Source of the DNA: Crotophaga sulcirostris
Lineage: Eukaryota > Chordata > Aves > Cuculiformes > Crotophagidae
Reading direction: 5' to 3'
Length of the DNA: 64,000 nucleotides
Assembly: GCA_013397455.1 (NCBI GenBank)
Contig: VYZB01000172.1
Coordinates: forward strand, 1,694,273-1,758,272
Under the pieces are notes generated by a model. It was given only the letters and a program-made list of their open reading frames with translations. It was not told the DNA's origin and made no database searches. The position numbers and the translations under genes were made by a program. Of the stretch, positions 12,651-24,960 are shown one piece after another; position 1 is the stretch's first letter, and each line of letters opens with the position of its first letter.

Positions 12651-15265
12651 CACCTTGTCACTTGTCACCTTTCTTGTTTTAATAAGTTAAGTAAAACTTA
12701 TTTTCACATAGTATTTGAGAGTTTGGGCTTTTATGCTGATTGGACTCTATGGTAAAAAAAAATATTTTACTCTAAAACAGTGATACCCTTCAACAATCAC
12801 AAAGAAATATTTAAATGAAAAAGCAATAGCAATTCAACTTCCATAATTATCTCCCTCCCACATTATCACTTCTTAATATCACAGTATTCAATATTATACA
12901 TGATAGGAGGCTGTCAAAAATGCTGCCCTCCCTGAGCGTACAATCATGGTATGGTCTCATTTGTGATTCTCACTTTAATGAAACACCTTCATTTGAAATG
13001 AAGGTTTACTCAAGGATAAACATAAGAATGTCTTTATTTCCTATTGGTGCAATTGATACCATGTATGTAATTCAAGCATGTTTGTGGTTAGTGGCACAGT
13101 CTTTTTAGCTCTGGTAATGAAACTCTGATAACAGTGGGAAATAGATTTCAATAACAGAAGCAGGTAAGAACAGGTTTCCTCTCAAATGCTACACAGATGA
13201 AAGACATTTGTTTCCCTGCTTTAATTTTTCAGTGGCAGTCTTAAATGGCATGTATTTCACTCACATCCTAAATATCTTGGACTTAGCTCAGAGTTTTGAA
13301 TATCATGTAAATTATGTAAATCTTGAGGCTTAAATGTAAGCTTGGTATCCTCTGAAGACACTGACTTCTTATGAAGTCCTTCTTGCCAATCTCAACTGTT
13401 CCTAACAAATGGCTCCAAACCTTGTCATAATATTTTCTCTGGAATCAGTGAGCTAGATTGTCCTTTTGAGGCTACCAAATGTTAATGTCAAGCCACACTG
13501 TGCCCTCTAATAGGTAATGGATATGTAACAACTGGCTGTCAGAAAGACAAATAGAACTGGTCGGATGTCTGCTTATAAGTAATTAATTATAGATGGGATA
13601 TCATCTGTAAAGGACTAGCACATTCTGTCATTTCTCTTTTAATATACTAGCTGAACTACAACCTGAGTCAGTAATTGGTGTCCACTAGTAAGTAGTAGGC
13701 AAGTCAGATAGAAATGTCATCCAATTTTCCCTTCATTAAAAATTCCCTAAAATCTTTTCTGATAGCCTTCTGAAACTGTGTTCTCTTTACTTCACTAGAT
13801 TACATTTGGAGACTGACCAGTCAACCAACATGTGCAGATCACAGACATCCAAATCAGAGGATCCTATTTCATTTCTAAAACCACTAACGGAATTACTGGA
13901 TTTAATTTTGATTTAAATAAACCTATCTAATTTTAGACATGCATACAGGTATGAAGATGAGAAGATATCGTCAGCTCGATGATGCTTACTCCCTGCTGTA
14001 TGTATTTTCTTTGTAATCACAAAGAAGCAAACATTTTTCTCCCCTGTAAGTGTTATGTCTACGAAAAAGTTTCCTTCTATAAAGAAGCCAATTTTGCATA
14101 GATCACATATGTTATAGCTTTGGAGAGAATAGTGCAGTTGCTTATTAATTTCTAAAAGATATTAAATTGCACATTATTTTAATTGAAGTAATCTACCAGC
14201 CACTGCAGATGTGACTGGTATGCTTTTGAAAACTTTGTAGTTCTTCATTCTACATACCCGTGCCAGAAACAGCACAATTCAGATGACACAGATCAATAAC
14301 TAAGATTTTTATGAGCAGCCACTGCAGCAAACAGGCACAATGGAGGCATAAGACAATAAAATTTTCTTTTTCTTTCAGGACACAGTTGAGTTTAAAAAAG
14401 CGAAGCAGACAAGGGCCATTTTTACTAAGAAATTGTGAAAAACAGAAGTACAAATACAGGTTTTGGTTTTAATCAAAGGGCAGAAGCAACATCACAGGAT
14501 TTGTGGAGTGTTTTATCAATTTAGCTGTGTTAATACTTTCATTCTTTTCTGAACATTGCAACACATGTTCAAGATTGTATAAACGGTTAATTCACTCTTA
14601 AAATATGGAATTCTTGGAAATGAAATGTGGCAAGTCTTTGAGACTGCTTGGTACCACAGCCCCTGAAAAACTCTATGGGAAGAAATGCTTCTTCAGTACT
14701 ATACATTTTTCATCCTATGTTCATTAGAGTAGTAACTACATTAAAAGCACCCGCAAAACTTATCATTCAACTTTATTTAATGCTTCTTTGGGAATATTAC
14801 AAGACTGTAATTATTAGAACTGAAGGTAAAAGATACATCCTCTTTCATGGGTGACTGCAATATTTTGAGATTGGATTTCACTTGTATGTCAAATCTACAA
14901 GCCAGTGTCTTATATCAGCTTTTCTAGACTTGTTCTTAATTCCCAATTTTCAGTGCTCTAGAGAAGGTATTCAACAATAAATCAAACTACCTAGTCAATG
15001 CATCCAACTTCCTACATGTAGAGTATTTAATCTTTAAGATACTGGCTTTTTCTATTACATACTTTGTATTACGCTAGCATTATTTATTGGTTTCTCTTTT
15101 GGCTACTTTAAAAATGGTATGTATGTATTATGCAGAGCCATGAAGAAACAAAACTAGGACATCATGAGGGATCACTATAGACAAAATATTTCCTTTAGGA
15201 TAAAGAATTCATTGTGAATATGCTTAAAATGTAAACATAGCAGTTAAGGTAAAAGAAAAACATAC

Positions 15266-15465
15266 CTGTGAAAAGCCAATCACTTCTCCATTTTCATCAA
15301 GCAGGTTAAAATTAATGATTGGACCCTGGACATCAGGACTGCTGAAATCTGTATCACTGTAAATACGTACTACAGGTGCCCCATTGGCATATTTTAAGGT
15401 AGACAGCACAGTATAGGTGTAGTGAGCCAATGCAAAGGTATGCTGTTGTATTTTCTCCATTCCAC
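15266..15465 (-). CDS. MOCOS: MOCOS internal exon (second of three)
   Basis: This 200-base exon encodes 66 whole residues plus two bases of a split Gly codon. It starts GMEKIQQHTFALAHYTYTVL and ends ENGEVIGFSQ. It lies in the C-terminal half of the NifS-like aminotransferase-fold domain of MOCOS. Recognisable family segments are NGAPVVRIYSD, SSPDVQGPIINFN and GFSQ. The acceptor is tcttttttag before GTGGAATGG; the donor is TCACAG|gtatgt. The exon ends on a codon boundary (phase 0), matching the next exon at 652. No stop or frameshift occurs. An upstream in-frame ATG at 15490 lies in the intron and is not a start. The flanking introns are about 42.5 kb (5' side) and 14.6 kb (3' side). Confidence 0.96.
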
Positions 15466-16048
15466 CTAAAAAAGAAAAGTGCATGGACATGTCAGATGCC
15501 TTATTTTTATGGAAATGTGAAAATGGATGTTTCTACAGAATGGTGCATCTGGGAGGTAACTAGCATAAAACTGGTAGTTTTGGATTCCTTTAAGTGAATA
15601 TATTATTTGAAGAAGATTCTTTCCTCATACAAAAGGTTCAGAAGTACTGATGCACCAAGGATTTATCTACAATTATTCTACTGTAGAAATCTAAAGTTAC
15701 ACTGAAATGGATTCACGCACATTACAACATTGATAGTTCCAGCCTGTACATATCACTAAGACATTGTGGCACAATTAATTTGAAAAGCAAGTTTTGCTCC
15801 AGATCTGGCCCTGGAGATCATGGGAATGAGGCATCAATTCTAGCACAGCACAGAAAGCAAACTGGTATGTCTAAGATAAGGAAAAAAAAAATCTAAATGA
15901 AATGACAAAATACAAGTATTGGTCTACAAGGAATTTACTTGAATGGTGAAGAAATATTCTTCCAAGTCTGCTCTTGTTTGTTTTTGCAGAAGAAAGAGGG
16001 TGTTGTGAGTGCTGCATTGACTACACCCATGCAATCTATTTTTTGTTC

Positions 16049-16063
16049 TTTTTTTTTTTTTTT
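16049..16063. repeat. Poly-T run (15 bases)
   Basis: A run of 15 T. It could be the A-tail of an old minus-strand insertion, but no adjoining element is recognised. Confidence 0.9.
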
Positions 16064-19000
16064 CTGAGGAGTTTGGAAAAGAGGACTGCAGAGATTTCCT
16101 TACAGATGGACACCTCTTCTACATCTTTGCTTTTTCAGAGGAGATTGTGTCACTGTTAGATGTCCCTATCAAAATGGCTTCTCATTCTTGTGCTCAGAGG
16201 ATTTGCCACAGGATGATATACCATGGTCACCTCCGGCTTTCGGGTTATTCTGATTGTCTGCAGGAAGTTAAACATAAGCATCAGATACAAACTCAGCCAT
16301 TTCAGTTAAAGGAGAACATACGTAATCTGTAACGAAAAATTAGGTTGAGATATTCACTGGGATAAACTGCTGACAGGAAACAAGTAACTGGGTATGACAA
16401 TAAAGACGGTACAAGAAAAGGAACAAACCTAACTCTAATCAAACAGTAATTTATCACGTGGAACAAGAAAAGTACAAGCCATCTTCAAAGTACAAACTGA
16501 AAGTCTATATATTTACATCTTTACGGAAGACAACTAAAAGAAAACAATATGATCTCAAAGTACTGTAAGAAACACAGGGAGATGCCTGCTAATAACATGT
16601 TTAAAACCAATCAAATCTCCACTGTAGACAGCTGGAATTTTGGGTGAAAATCCACAGTGATTTCTGTGATGTATACTATGCATTGCACTATGGTGGACCT
16701 ACATTACGTGGAGGAAAAAAAAGGAAAGAGTATTTTCCTCAAAACTTGATGTAGAACAGTATATTTCCGCCTGGGTTTTAAACCCAGAGTATTTTCTGTA
16801 ACGTTGAGTATGTTATTTGAGATACATGAACATTTTTGTCACCAAAAAGATGTCTGACATTTTCTTTCACTTTCATTTTTTTTAAACTGCTTAACTATGG
16901 ATCTCACACTTCTACACATACCATTTTTATATCTGAGTATTTGGGAGCTTCTATATAACTGCCCTTGTAGTCTGCTTGTTGATTTTTGTGCCTTTACCTG
17001 TAAAAATATTGTGTCATTTATGAATGTATACAAAGGAAAAAAAAAAGTTATCTTTCTCCTGGCATACAGAAGAGTTACAGCAACTTCTGTTATTTCACTT
17101 TTCTTCAGGTTTCTATATTATATGCTATCTCATTTAGATAAACCAGGAAAGCAGACAGTAAAACCATAGAAAGAGACTAGCTATGAGGGGGAAGTATATT
17201 TTTTGGTGCTAAAGAATAATGATAAAGAGGAATAAGCTATTTAACAAGATTCTAAAACACAAAGCACTTTAAAGGAACGTTGCCAGAAGCTGATTGGTAC
17301 AATTTCTAGATGCTAGCCACAGTAAACTTGGCAAGCATCTCTAGAACATTTTGGTCTGAAAGACAATTTGTATTTTCAGTCTTGGAGAATAAAAGATTGC
17401 CTAGTCAGAGATGTCCTAGTCATTGATTGGTAGAAGTTAAGAGTCTTGAAAATTGGGTGGGGAGAGTTATTTCTTAGCATTTGTGAGAAGGTAACTGTCT
17501 TAAGAGAAGTGACTGTCTTGTAAGTTTCTATCTGTAATCTCCTGATTCAGAGCTTTTCAAAATTGGCAGGAAACTTCTAATGGTAAGATTAAACTACTGG
17601 CCTTGTGTCTTGTTGAAGAAATCTCTTATTTAGGAATTTCAGTCTGTCATTCACAGCAATCATCCTGCTATGATTTCCATATTGTTTTCAGCCATTCTCT
17701 TTTAAAGTTGCTTAATCACATTTCCTTGTTCATTAGTGAGAAGCTGATGAGCCTCTTAATTATTTATTCTGACAAATCCAAATGCCTGCAGTTGCTTTGC
17801 TGCCCCATGGCTGGAAAGAGGCCGTGTTGCCAGGGTTCTGTATTTTTGAGTTGTGATTATGTCTGATGTCACAGAAAAAATGCTGGCAATATAAAGTTTG
17901 TTCTGACAGAAAATTGTTGTGATTTATTTTTATTTTGTTAAACAAAATTATCTGTACTGTATCCCTCATAAATCCAGTGCTTACCTCATCTCCCTCACTG
18001 CTAGGGAAAAGAATATGAAGAGAAGAAAATAAAAACTAGAACAAATCTTTGGACTTTAACATAATCTAAGGCTTGCATTATTGCATCTAGTCTCATATTT
18101 GGGGTGACAAAAATAAAACTCATTGTTTGATTGAGCCAGTCTAAGATAAGTAAGAAAGCAATCTTCTATATTATGTTAGAATTGGTATTTATTACCTTAC
18201 TGCATTCCTGCATTTTATTTTCCCTCTATACAGAAATATGGTTTTATGTCCAGTTCCTTAACTCTGAATACTTGGAGACTCTTCCTTAGCTGCCTGTTTG
18301 GGGATAAAAAGTAGTAGCACACCTTAAGCCTTTTGGAAGGCTTACTGCTGGGAAAAATCATCAGTGCTACATCTTGAGAAGGTGCTGCGAAGGACTCAAG
18401 TGCCCTGACTCCCTCTCTCTTTATGGATTTTATTCCTTATTACTGCATTGTTTCATTAAGGTGAATTGCATCTAGTTGCTCCTAAAAAATATTTTAAACT
18501 GAAGAGCAATTTATGCACTCTGTAATTTGGGCTCTGTAATGTGGAACAGAATGAATATGACATTGTCTAAATTACACCAGTTGAAGCCTGTCTAATACCA
18601 TTCACTGTATTTATGTGCGTAGGAACATATTCAGCCCAAAGGATGCTCTCATTATTGACTTACGACTACCTATGGCAGAAATGCAAAGACTTCCCCATCA
18701 AAAGGGAAACTCCTGCATTTCTGTGGATTAATATGTCCCTTATTACTTTGTTCCTATGTGTATGTTTTGACTTTACATCCCATTTTATACTTCCATTTGG
18801 GTACTGTTACGGAAATCGATACTGTTCCAGTATGGAAAATTCAGAGTGCCAGTGCACTGGATAACCCACAGAAAAATTTACAATGTCAGCCCCTCCACAA
18901 GAATGGAATGTGTGTATATGCCTATCCACAGAGACAGTTCAGTCATCTGGAAGAGAAGGGTCAGTTATCTCATATTTACAAGAGGGTTCAAGTCATGTGC

Positions 19001-19075
19001 ATTCAAACTATGTACAACTGTCACCACGGTACTGCTTGACTTGCCTAGTAATAACTTGTGCATTTGCATTACCTT

Positions 19076-19528
19076 TAAGGGCCACAAAGTTGGTGAAGGG
19101 TTTAGAGGGGAAGTCATCTGAGGAGCAGCTAAAGTCACTTGGTCTGTTCAGCCTGGAGAAGAGGAGACTGAGGGGAGACCTCATTGCAGTCTACAGCTTC
19201 CTCACAACGGGAAGAGGAGGAGGAGCAGGCACTACTCTCTTCTCTGTGGTGACAATGACAGGACCTGAGGGAATGGCAGGAAGGCGTGCCAGGGGAGGTT
19301 TAGGTTGAATATTAGGAAACAATTCTTCACACAGAGGGCGGTGGAGCACTGGAACAGCTCCCCAGGGAAGCAGTCATGGAACCAAGCCTGACAATATTCA
19401 AGAAGCATTTGGACAACGCCTGCAAAAACACAGTGTGAATTTTGGGGACACCTACGCAGAGACAGGAGTTGCACTAGATGATCCTTGTGGGTGACTTCCA
19501 ACTCAGGTCATTCTATAATTCTATGATT
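19076..19528 (+). mobile_element. CR1 LINE, 5'-truncated 3' end
   Basis: This is the 3' end of a chicken-repeat-1 LINE. The frame around 19110-19180 reads CR1-like ORF2 C-terminal sequence ([15 protein letters not shown]). It is followed by the usual block GCCAGGGGAGGTTTAGGTTG and a GGAACAGCTCCCCAGGGAAG block. The element ends in the 3' terminal repeat (ATTCTATAATTCTATGATT). It is truncated at the 5' end, as most CR1 copies are, and broken by frameshifts, so it is not active. Confidence 0.93.
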
Positions 19529-19565
19529 ATCTGCCTATTATATGCAAAATATAGTAAGATATTAT

Positions 19566-19611
19566 TTTTCCCATAGAATTTGATCTAATTTTCCCATAGA
19601 ATTTGATATAA
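19566..19611. repeat. Direct repeat, two copies of a 23-base unit
   Basis: TTTTCCCATAGAATTTGAT occurs twice at a spacing of 23 bases, shortly after the CR1 3' end. It looks like a local duplication. Confidence 0.9.
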
Positions 19612-21540
19612 TCGGAGAAACATGAGATTCATAGATGTCCAAAGAGTATTCAGTATAGAATATTTTTGAATCAGTATAGACCTGGTTTTCATTATGTAAA
19701 TGGAAAACATGTAATGGCATACAACTGCTCTCTGAAACAACCAGGCTTTCAGTAGCTTAAATGTTCAAATGTCAGTTCTTCCTGAAAGTACAATCTACAG
19801 ATAGGCATATGCCAACATCTATAAAAGATTTTGAATAAAGAGATTAAGATAAAGCAGAGACTGAGCTTTATCATACGCATATTGAGCCTCTAGAATGAAA
19901 GATCTGGTGCATAAGGTTTTCAGGCAGATCACAGAAACCTCTGTGATCTGCATTCTAATACATTTCTTATCTCTTTTATTATGAGAAATTAAATACTGGA
20001 GATAAGGAAGAAGAGACCCATAAATCAAATATACAGTTATTTTTCTAGCTTGCTATGAAAAAAGCCCCACAGAAATCAAGGTTCACATGAGCAAATTCTC
20101 TGTTACTCTAGTAAATCCAAACTCACATCTTTGCATAAGAAGAAGACGAACATGATTCATTATTCTTTAGCATTATCTAACAGATCGCAACGAGGCAAAG
20201 AAATGATGAGCTGAAATCTCAGCAAACTGATCAGCAAAGTGAAACCAAGATGTAGCCACCTTCCAATAAATCCCAAACAAGACATATCACCATGTGGGAC
20301 CTGTGAGTCAATGTGCTAATGAAGCCATGGAACCTGTAAATCCTGTCAAACATTTGGAGTTCTTCCTTTACTTCCTCCAAGAAGCGTACATTAAGATCCA
20401 TTTCTGAGTTTTTTTTGGTGTTCTTTTATGTGTAGAACTGAATGTCTCTGACTGAAGTCTGTCACCTACTTAGTGTTATTCTACCAAAGCACATCTCTTG
20501 AGGATTAACTTGGTAATGGTAGCTCCGTATATCGCCTTGGCAAATTTCTAGTGTTTTGGCTTAAAACTACATTAAATGTAGTTTAACTATGGCTATTTTT
20601 TAGCAATCTTGCTTCAAAAAAAAAAATACAAACACAAAATTGAAATATTCATATGATGATCCACCCCTCTGTCCCCAAAATGCAAACCTGAAATGTTATG
20701 AACACAATACTAGAAGTGAAAATAATAAGAAGAAAAACACAACCAATTTAATATGAAACCTTGACCTTCTGGTAGGGCTCCTACACTCATCAATAAAAAT
20801 ATTAAATATACATATTCCTGGTGGGGATTTTTTCCTTAAATTATGAGAACAGCTGTCCTAAGTCAGATCAAATCTTGCTACTGCCTGTCTTCCAGAGTGA
20901 GGATTAGCAGATGCCTAGAAGAAAAAAATATATGAAAAAATGTACATAACTTATAAGCAATGGATTGTTTAACAATTAAATAAACAGAATATAAATAAAA
21001 AATACATCAAAATGACCTTACAAGTTGGCTAACAGTGACTAAATATTACTTTTAAAAACAGAAATAAAGGTCTAAGAGCCCCTTAAGGAACTTAAGTGTT
21101 AAAATTAATACATTAATACTTTTTTGGAGTCAACAGAAAGGAGCTCTTCTAATGTAATAGCATTCCAATATTGGTCATAACCATTAGCAAATCTAGTTTA
21201 TTAAAACTCAACATAAAACACTGTAACTGGCTTATCAGCAAATTCATAAAACCATCCATCATCCACACTCACAGAAAATGAACATGGACAGATTGGAAAA
21301 CCCTTATTCAGACTGACTCAAATGAACAGCACAATCCGCTTGATCTATAAAGCTTATGTAATAAAAATTGATTTGGGGAACACAATGTGGGGTGGACCAT
21401 GACCCTTTGTGCAACTGAGGTGACTGCATTTGTGAGCAAGAAGGGAATCTGTGTCCCCAGATATCATTTGTACTTCCAAAAAAATAATACTTTGCCATGT
21501 GTAGATTAGAGTAGACTTCTTTCTGAAGTTAAGATGTATC

Positions 21541-21594
21541 AAAAAAAATTACATAAAAAGGAAATTTCAGTTATGAAATTATGTAATTTTTTTT
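21541..21594. repeat. Stem-loop with 16-base perfect arms
   Basis: AAAAAAAATTACATAA (21541-21556) and its exact reverse complement (21579-21594) flank a 22-base spacer. It is A/T-rich, so it could be a chance or replication-slippage product or a small fold-back element. Confidence 0.9.
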
Positions 21595-23088
21595 TTGTTG
21601 AAAAGTCCGTAGTGTTGATTGAAAGTACATAAGTAAGTTGCAACAGTCCATCTCACAAGATCAGTGCCCAGGTTGAAGCTTTAGATGGACTCTTGAAAGT
21701 TAATTATCTATTTTCTGCGCATCCAAAATGGAGAGCTACATTACACTCTCAACACTACTAAATCCATGCAGAATTCAGTGGGTAATAGGGGGACCTTTTA
21801 CACTCTCAACACAAATTCTTTGCATAATAGCTTAAATCCTTTTATTCTCCTCATTCTCCCACACCATCTAAATAGTTTAAGACTGTGGGAAGCAACTGCT
21901 TAATCTTCTATTCAGAATGTTATACCAGAACCAAACATGAAACACATATTCAGTGTTCATCTCAATGAACAGAAGGCTCTTTGATGCCCCATCTCCCACT
22001 TCTTTCAAGCAGCTAATTCAAGCTCTGTTTTCACACAGTGAGGGAAGTTAGAAGTCTTTGTTCTGAATAAAATGAGCAGCACATTCTGAGATAAGCAACT
22101 CCTAATTTTCAAACATCATAATGAGGAATACTTCGGGGTTTGTTTTTTTTTAGTTTCTCGGGAGCAGTCTAAGAGATGGAAAGTTCTATGTGCCAGCTGG
22201 CTGACTCACTTTCAGTATAAATCTTTTAATTACAGCTACAATTCAATTGTTAGAGTGAAAAATATCCCACAATTGAAATAAGCTCCAGGTAAGATATATT
22301 TAATTTGCTGTTTCCTATTTTTATAAGATATCCTTTTTTGAATTGGGATAGGGCATGTGTATGCATATGGGTGTGTGTGCGTGTCCCTCCTTTTTTTTCT
22401 TCCATGAACCAAAGCCATATTCTCAGCAGAAGAAATAATTTCAGGATGATTTTCCAAACCATAAACCCAACAACTTGAATGAGGAGGCTTTCTTAAAAAG
22501 GTGGAGTGTTTTGCACACCTCATGGAAGCAGCATTCAAACCACACCTCCAGAGTGCCGGCTGACATGAGCCCACAGAGGTTTCTAGAAGAACCACAGAAT
22601 CATTGCTGAAAGTAAAGAATTTATGTGGTGCTTGCATTTTACCTCTAAAGGCTTTATCTCCCAAGGTTCTTCTCAGTCCAGCAGAACAACTTCTGCTTAC
22701 AATTCTGCCATCTGAAGGACTAAATGCAAGAGAAGTTTGTACTATAAAAGCACATGAATTCTCCTGGTAGCTGTTAGAAACCTGAATGTAACATGCAGGC
22801 TTGTTTTCTGCTTTATTATAAAAGTGGCTCTCTCCTTTGTTTAATGGAGCCTGCTATGCACAATTCCTTGAAGTCAGCATGTGAAAGCTTTACTACTGCT
22901 TGTTTCCTGGCGTTTTCAACTCTCAACAGTTAGACTGCTAATATGAGGCAGAGCATAAAACTCTTCCTCTGTCTCAAAGCTACAGACATGGAGATCAAGA
23001 AAATGTGAGATGGGGCAATAAACCTTATGTTTTCAAGTCAATAAGACAAATTCAGCACTACTTTGCATGACCACTTTTTTTTTTGCTA

Positions 23089-23135
23089 TTTATTTATTTA
23101 CTCACTTATTTACTTACTTACTTACTTACTTATTT
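23089..23135. repeat. (TTAC/TTAT)n microsatellite
   Basis: A tetranucleotide run starting as TTTA and becoming TTAC repeats. It produces the artificial open frame LLTYLLTYLLTY starting near 23083. Confidence 0.95.
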
Positions 23136-24364
23136 GAGTTATCAACAACTTTTCAATCACTTTAACATGGTGGGAGGGAAACCTTTCTCATCTTCTGCTC
23201 AGCCAGAGGCCATTACTATCATCAGGTCCGCAGTTAAGTACAATTCTTCCCTCAAATCTATATTCTATAAGACCCAGTCACCAGTACTACTCAACAGTCT
23301 CATGACTTCCTAATGGCTCTGCAGTTCTGCAGGCTGTTCATTTTTGGTTTTGTTTTCCCCTGTTTCCTCTCGCACTTCACAGCCTATTGCTTTGACTCCA
23401 CCTTCTTACAGGTTTTACAGTAGCAGTCCTTTTAACACAGTATTTCTGGAAATCTCTTTGTCAGTGAAACACTTTGGTACCCAAGGCAGCATATTGATTT
23501 ACATTCCAGGATTTCCCCACCTGATAATATTGGTTGGACACCTTCCTTCTTTAACAATCTCTGAACCAGAGCTTTGGTTGACAGTGTATGAAGTAGTAGG
23601 GATGCTCTGTGTCTGCTCTTGTGCAGCCTTTGTATCCCACTTTTTCTAAGGCTCCACAGCAATTGCCCATCACAGCAATACAGGAAGTATCACAAGTTTG
23701 TTAAATTAAACCAAGAAATATGGCTGAGAAAAAGAAGTTTCCAGACAACAAATTCTAAAGCATGATGTTGACTAGTGATGGAACAAGTAAAAAATACAAT
23801 ACATTTTTCCATTCTGTATCTGCAACATTCAGGAATATTGAAAGTTGGTAAAATAAGCTCTAGCCATTATTCTTAACAGAACAATATTTTCCTCCATGAA
23901 ATTTTGAATTTATTGATAGTCATAATTTTCTAACAGCCTGAAAGGATGCTTTGCCATTAGTTTTGCATTCTCAGACTAGGTCTCTGCTGGGTAATGTTAT
24001 AATAATGGCTACCATGGAGGGAACAAAAAATGTCAGTCAAGAAAAGGAGGTAATAAAGCAGCTACAATGAATTCTAAAAACTGTTTTGTAATTTCCTTGG
24101 TTTGATGCCTTAATCATAAAGAAGCATGCAGTCAGTATTGAAAAACATTTGGGATTCTTGGACCTCATCCTGAACTTAATTATAACAGGGCTTGTTGCAA
24201 GATTTTTAAACAAGCAAATGTTATTTAATAAATGTCTACATTAAGACCACAACACCTTTAGATAAACACTTTCAGAATCCCTGAATTCTTTAATATTTTT
24301 TACTGCTAATTATCAATCCTCCCCCATGCAGCACTAACTCTGCTTTACATCACTCACTGTTTTT

Positions 24365-24960
24365 TGTGAGGACTTCTCCTGGTTTTGGCTCAGATAAAGT
24401 TAATTTTCTCCTAGAAGCTGGTATAGTTCTGTGGTTTTGATCTAGGATGACAATAATGTTAACACACTGATGTTCTAGTTGTTGCTGAGCTTGGCTTACA
24501 CTAAATCAAGGACTTTTCAGCTTTTCATGCTCTGCCAGAGAGAAGTGCATAAGAAGCCAGGAGGGGCCACAGCCAGGACAGCTGACCCAAACTGGCCAAA
24601 GGGATATTCCGTAGTGTATGACGTCATGCTCAATATATAAACTCAGGGGAGTAGGCGAAGGGGCATGTCATCTGCTGATCAGGGATGGGCTGGGCATCAG
24701 TTGGTTGGTGGTGAGCAATTGCTTTTCATTTGCATCACTTGTCTTTCTTGGGTTATATTTCTCTCTCTCTCTGTTAATTTCCTTTTCATTACTTTTTAAT
24801 TATTATTTTATTTTTATTTCATTTATTAAACTGTTGTTATCTCAGCCCACAAGTTTTCTCACTTTTACTCTTCTGACTGTCTTCCCCATCCCACTGTGGG
24901 GTGTGGAGTGAGTGAGCAGCTGTGTGGCACTCAGTTGCTGGTTGCGGATAAACCACAACA
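24365..24960 (+). mobile_element. Solo LTR of an avian endogenous retrovirus (ERVL-like), plus orientation
   Basis: This segment matches an abundant avian LTR as I recall it. The opening is CTGGTTTTGGCTCAGATAAA. The U3 core is GGACAGCTGACCCAAACTGG, followed by a palindromic CRE-type site TGACGTCA at 24619-24626 and a TATA box TATATAAA at 24634-24641. A polyadenylation-type ATTAAA at 24825-24830 precedes U5, and the end is ATAAACCACAACA. Its U3 core is shared with the LTR at 1173-1879. No internal viral genes lie beside it, so it is read as a solo LTR, about 596 bases long. The start at the TG of 24365 is approximate, and no target-site duplication is evident. Its promoter points opposite to MOCOS. 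Confidence 0.85.
24619..24641 (+). promoter_or_regulatory. CRE-like site and TATA box of the LTR
   Basis: A perfect TGACGTCA (24619-24626) lies 7 bases upstream of TATATAAA (24634-24641). This is a compact core promoter layout inside the LTR. Activity is inferred, not shown. Confidence 0.55.

Larger units (their letters stand above)
653..15265 (-). other. MOCOS: MOCOS intron, 14.6 kb
   Basis: This is the intron between the exons at 15266-15465 and 536-652. The flanking exons are contiguous in the family protein, so no coding exon should be missing here, and I see none. It contains an LTR at 1173-1879, an assembly gap at 4941-4985, a short tandem repeat at 11426-11463, a probable LTR at about 12103-12650 and a 23-base palindrome at 12622-12644. 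The stretches 1880-4940, 4986-11425 and 12651-15265 show only AT-rich unique-looking sequence. Open frames there (for example 9436-9867, with overlapping frames on both strands) lack family motifs and splice support. Confidence 0.85.

Noticed and set aside
15466..15490. In-frame ATG just upstream of the MOCOS exon
   Set aside because: It lies beyond a clear splice acceptor (tcttttttag), so it is intronic and not a start codon.
16771..16787. 17-base palindrome CTGGGTTTTAAACCCAG
   Set aside because: It is short (8-base arms), and many such palindromes are expected by chance in 64 kb.
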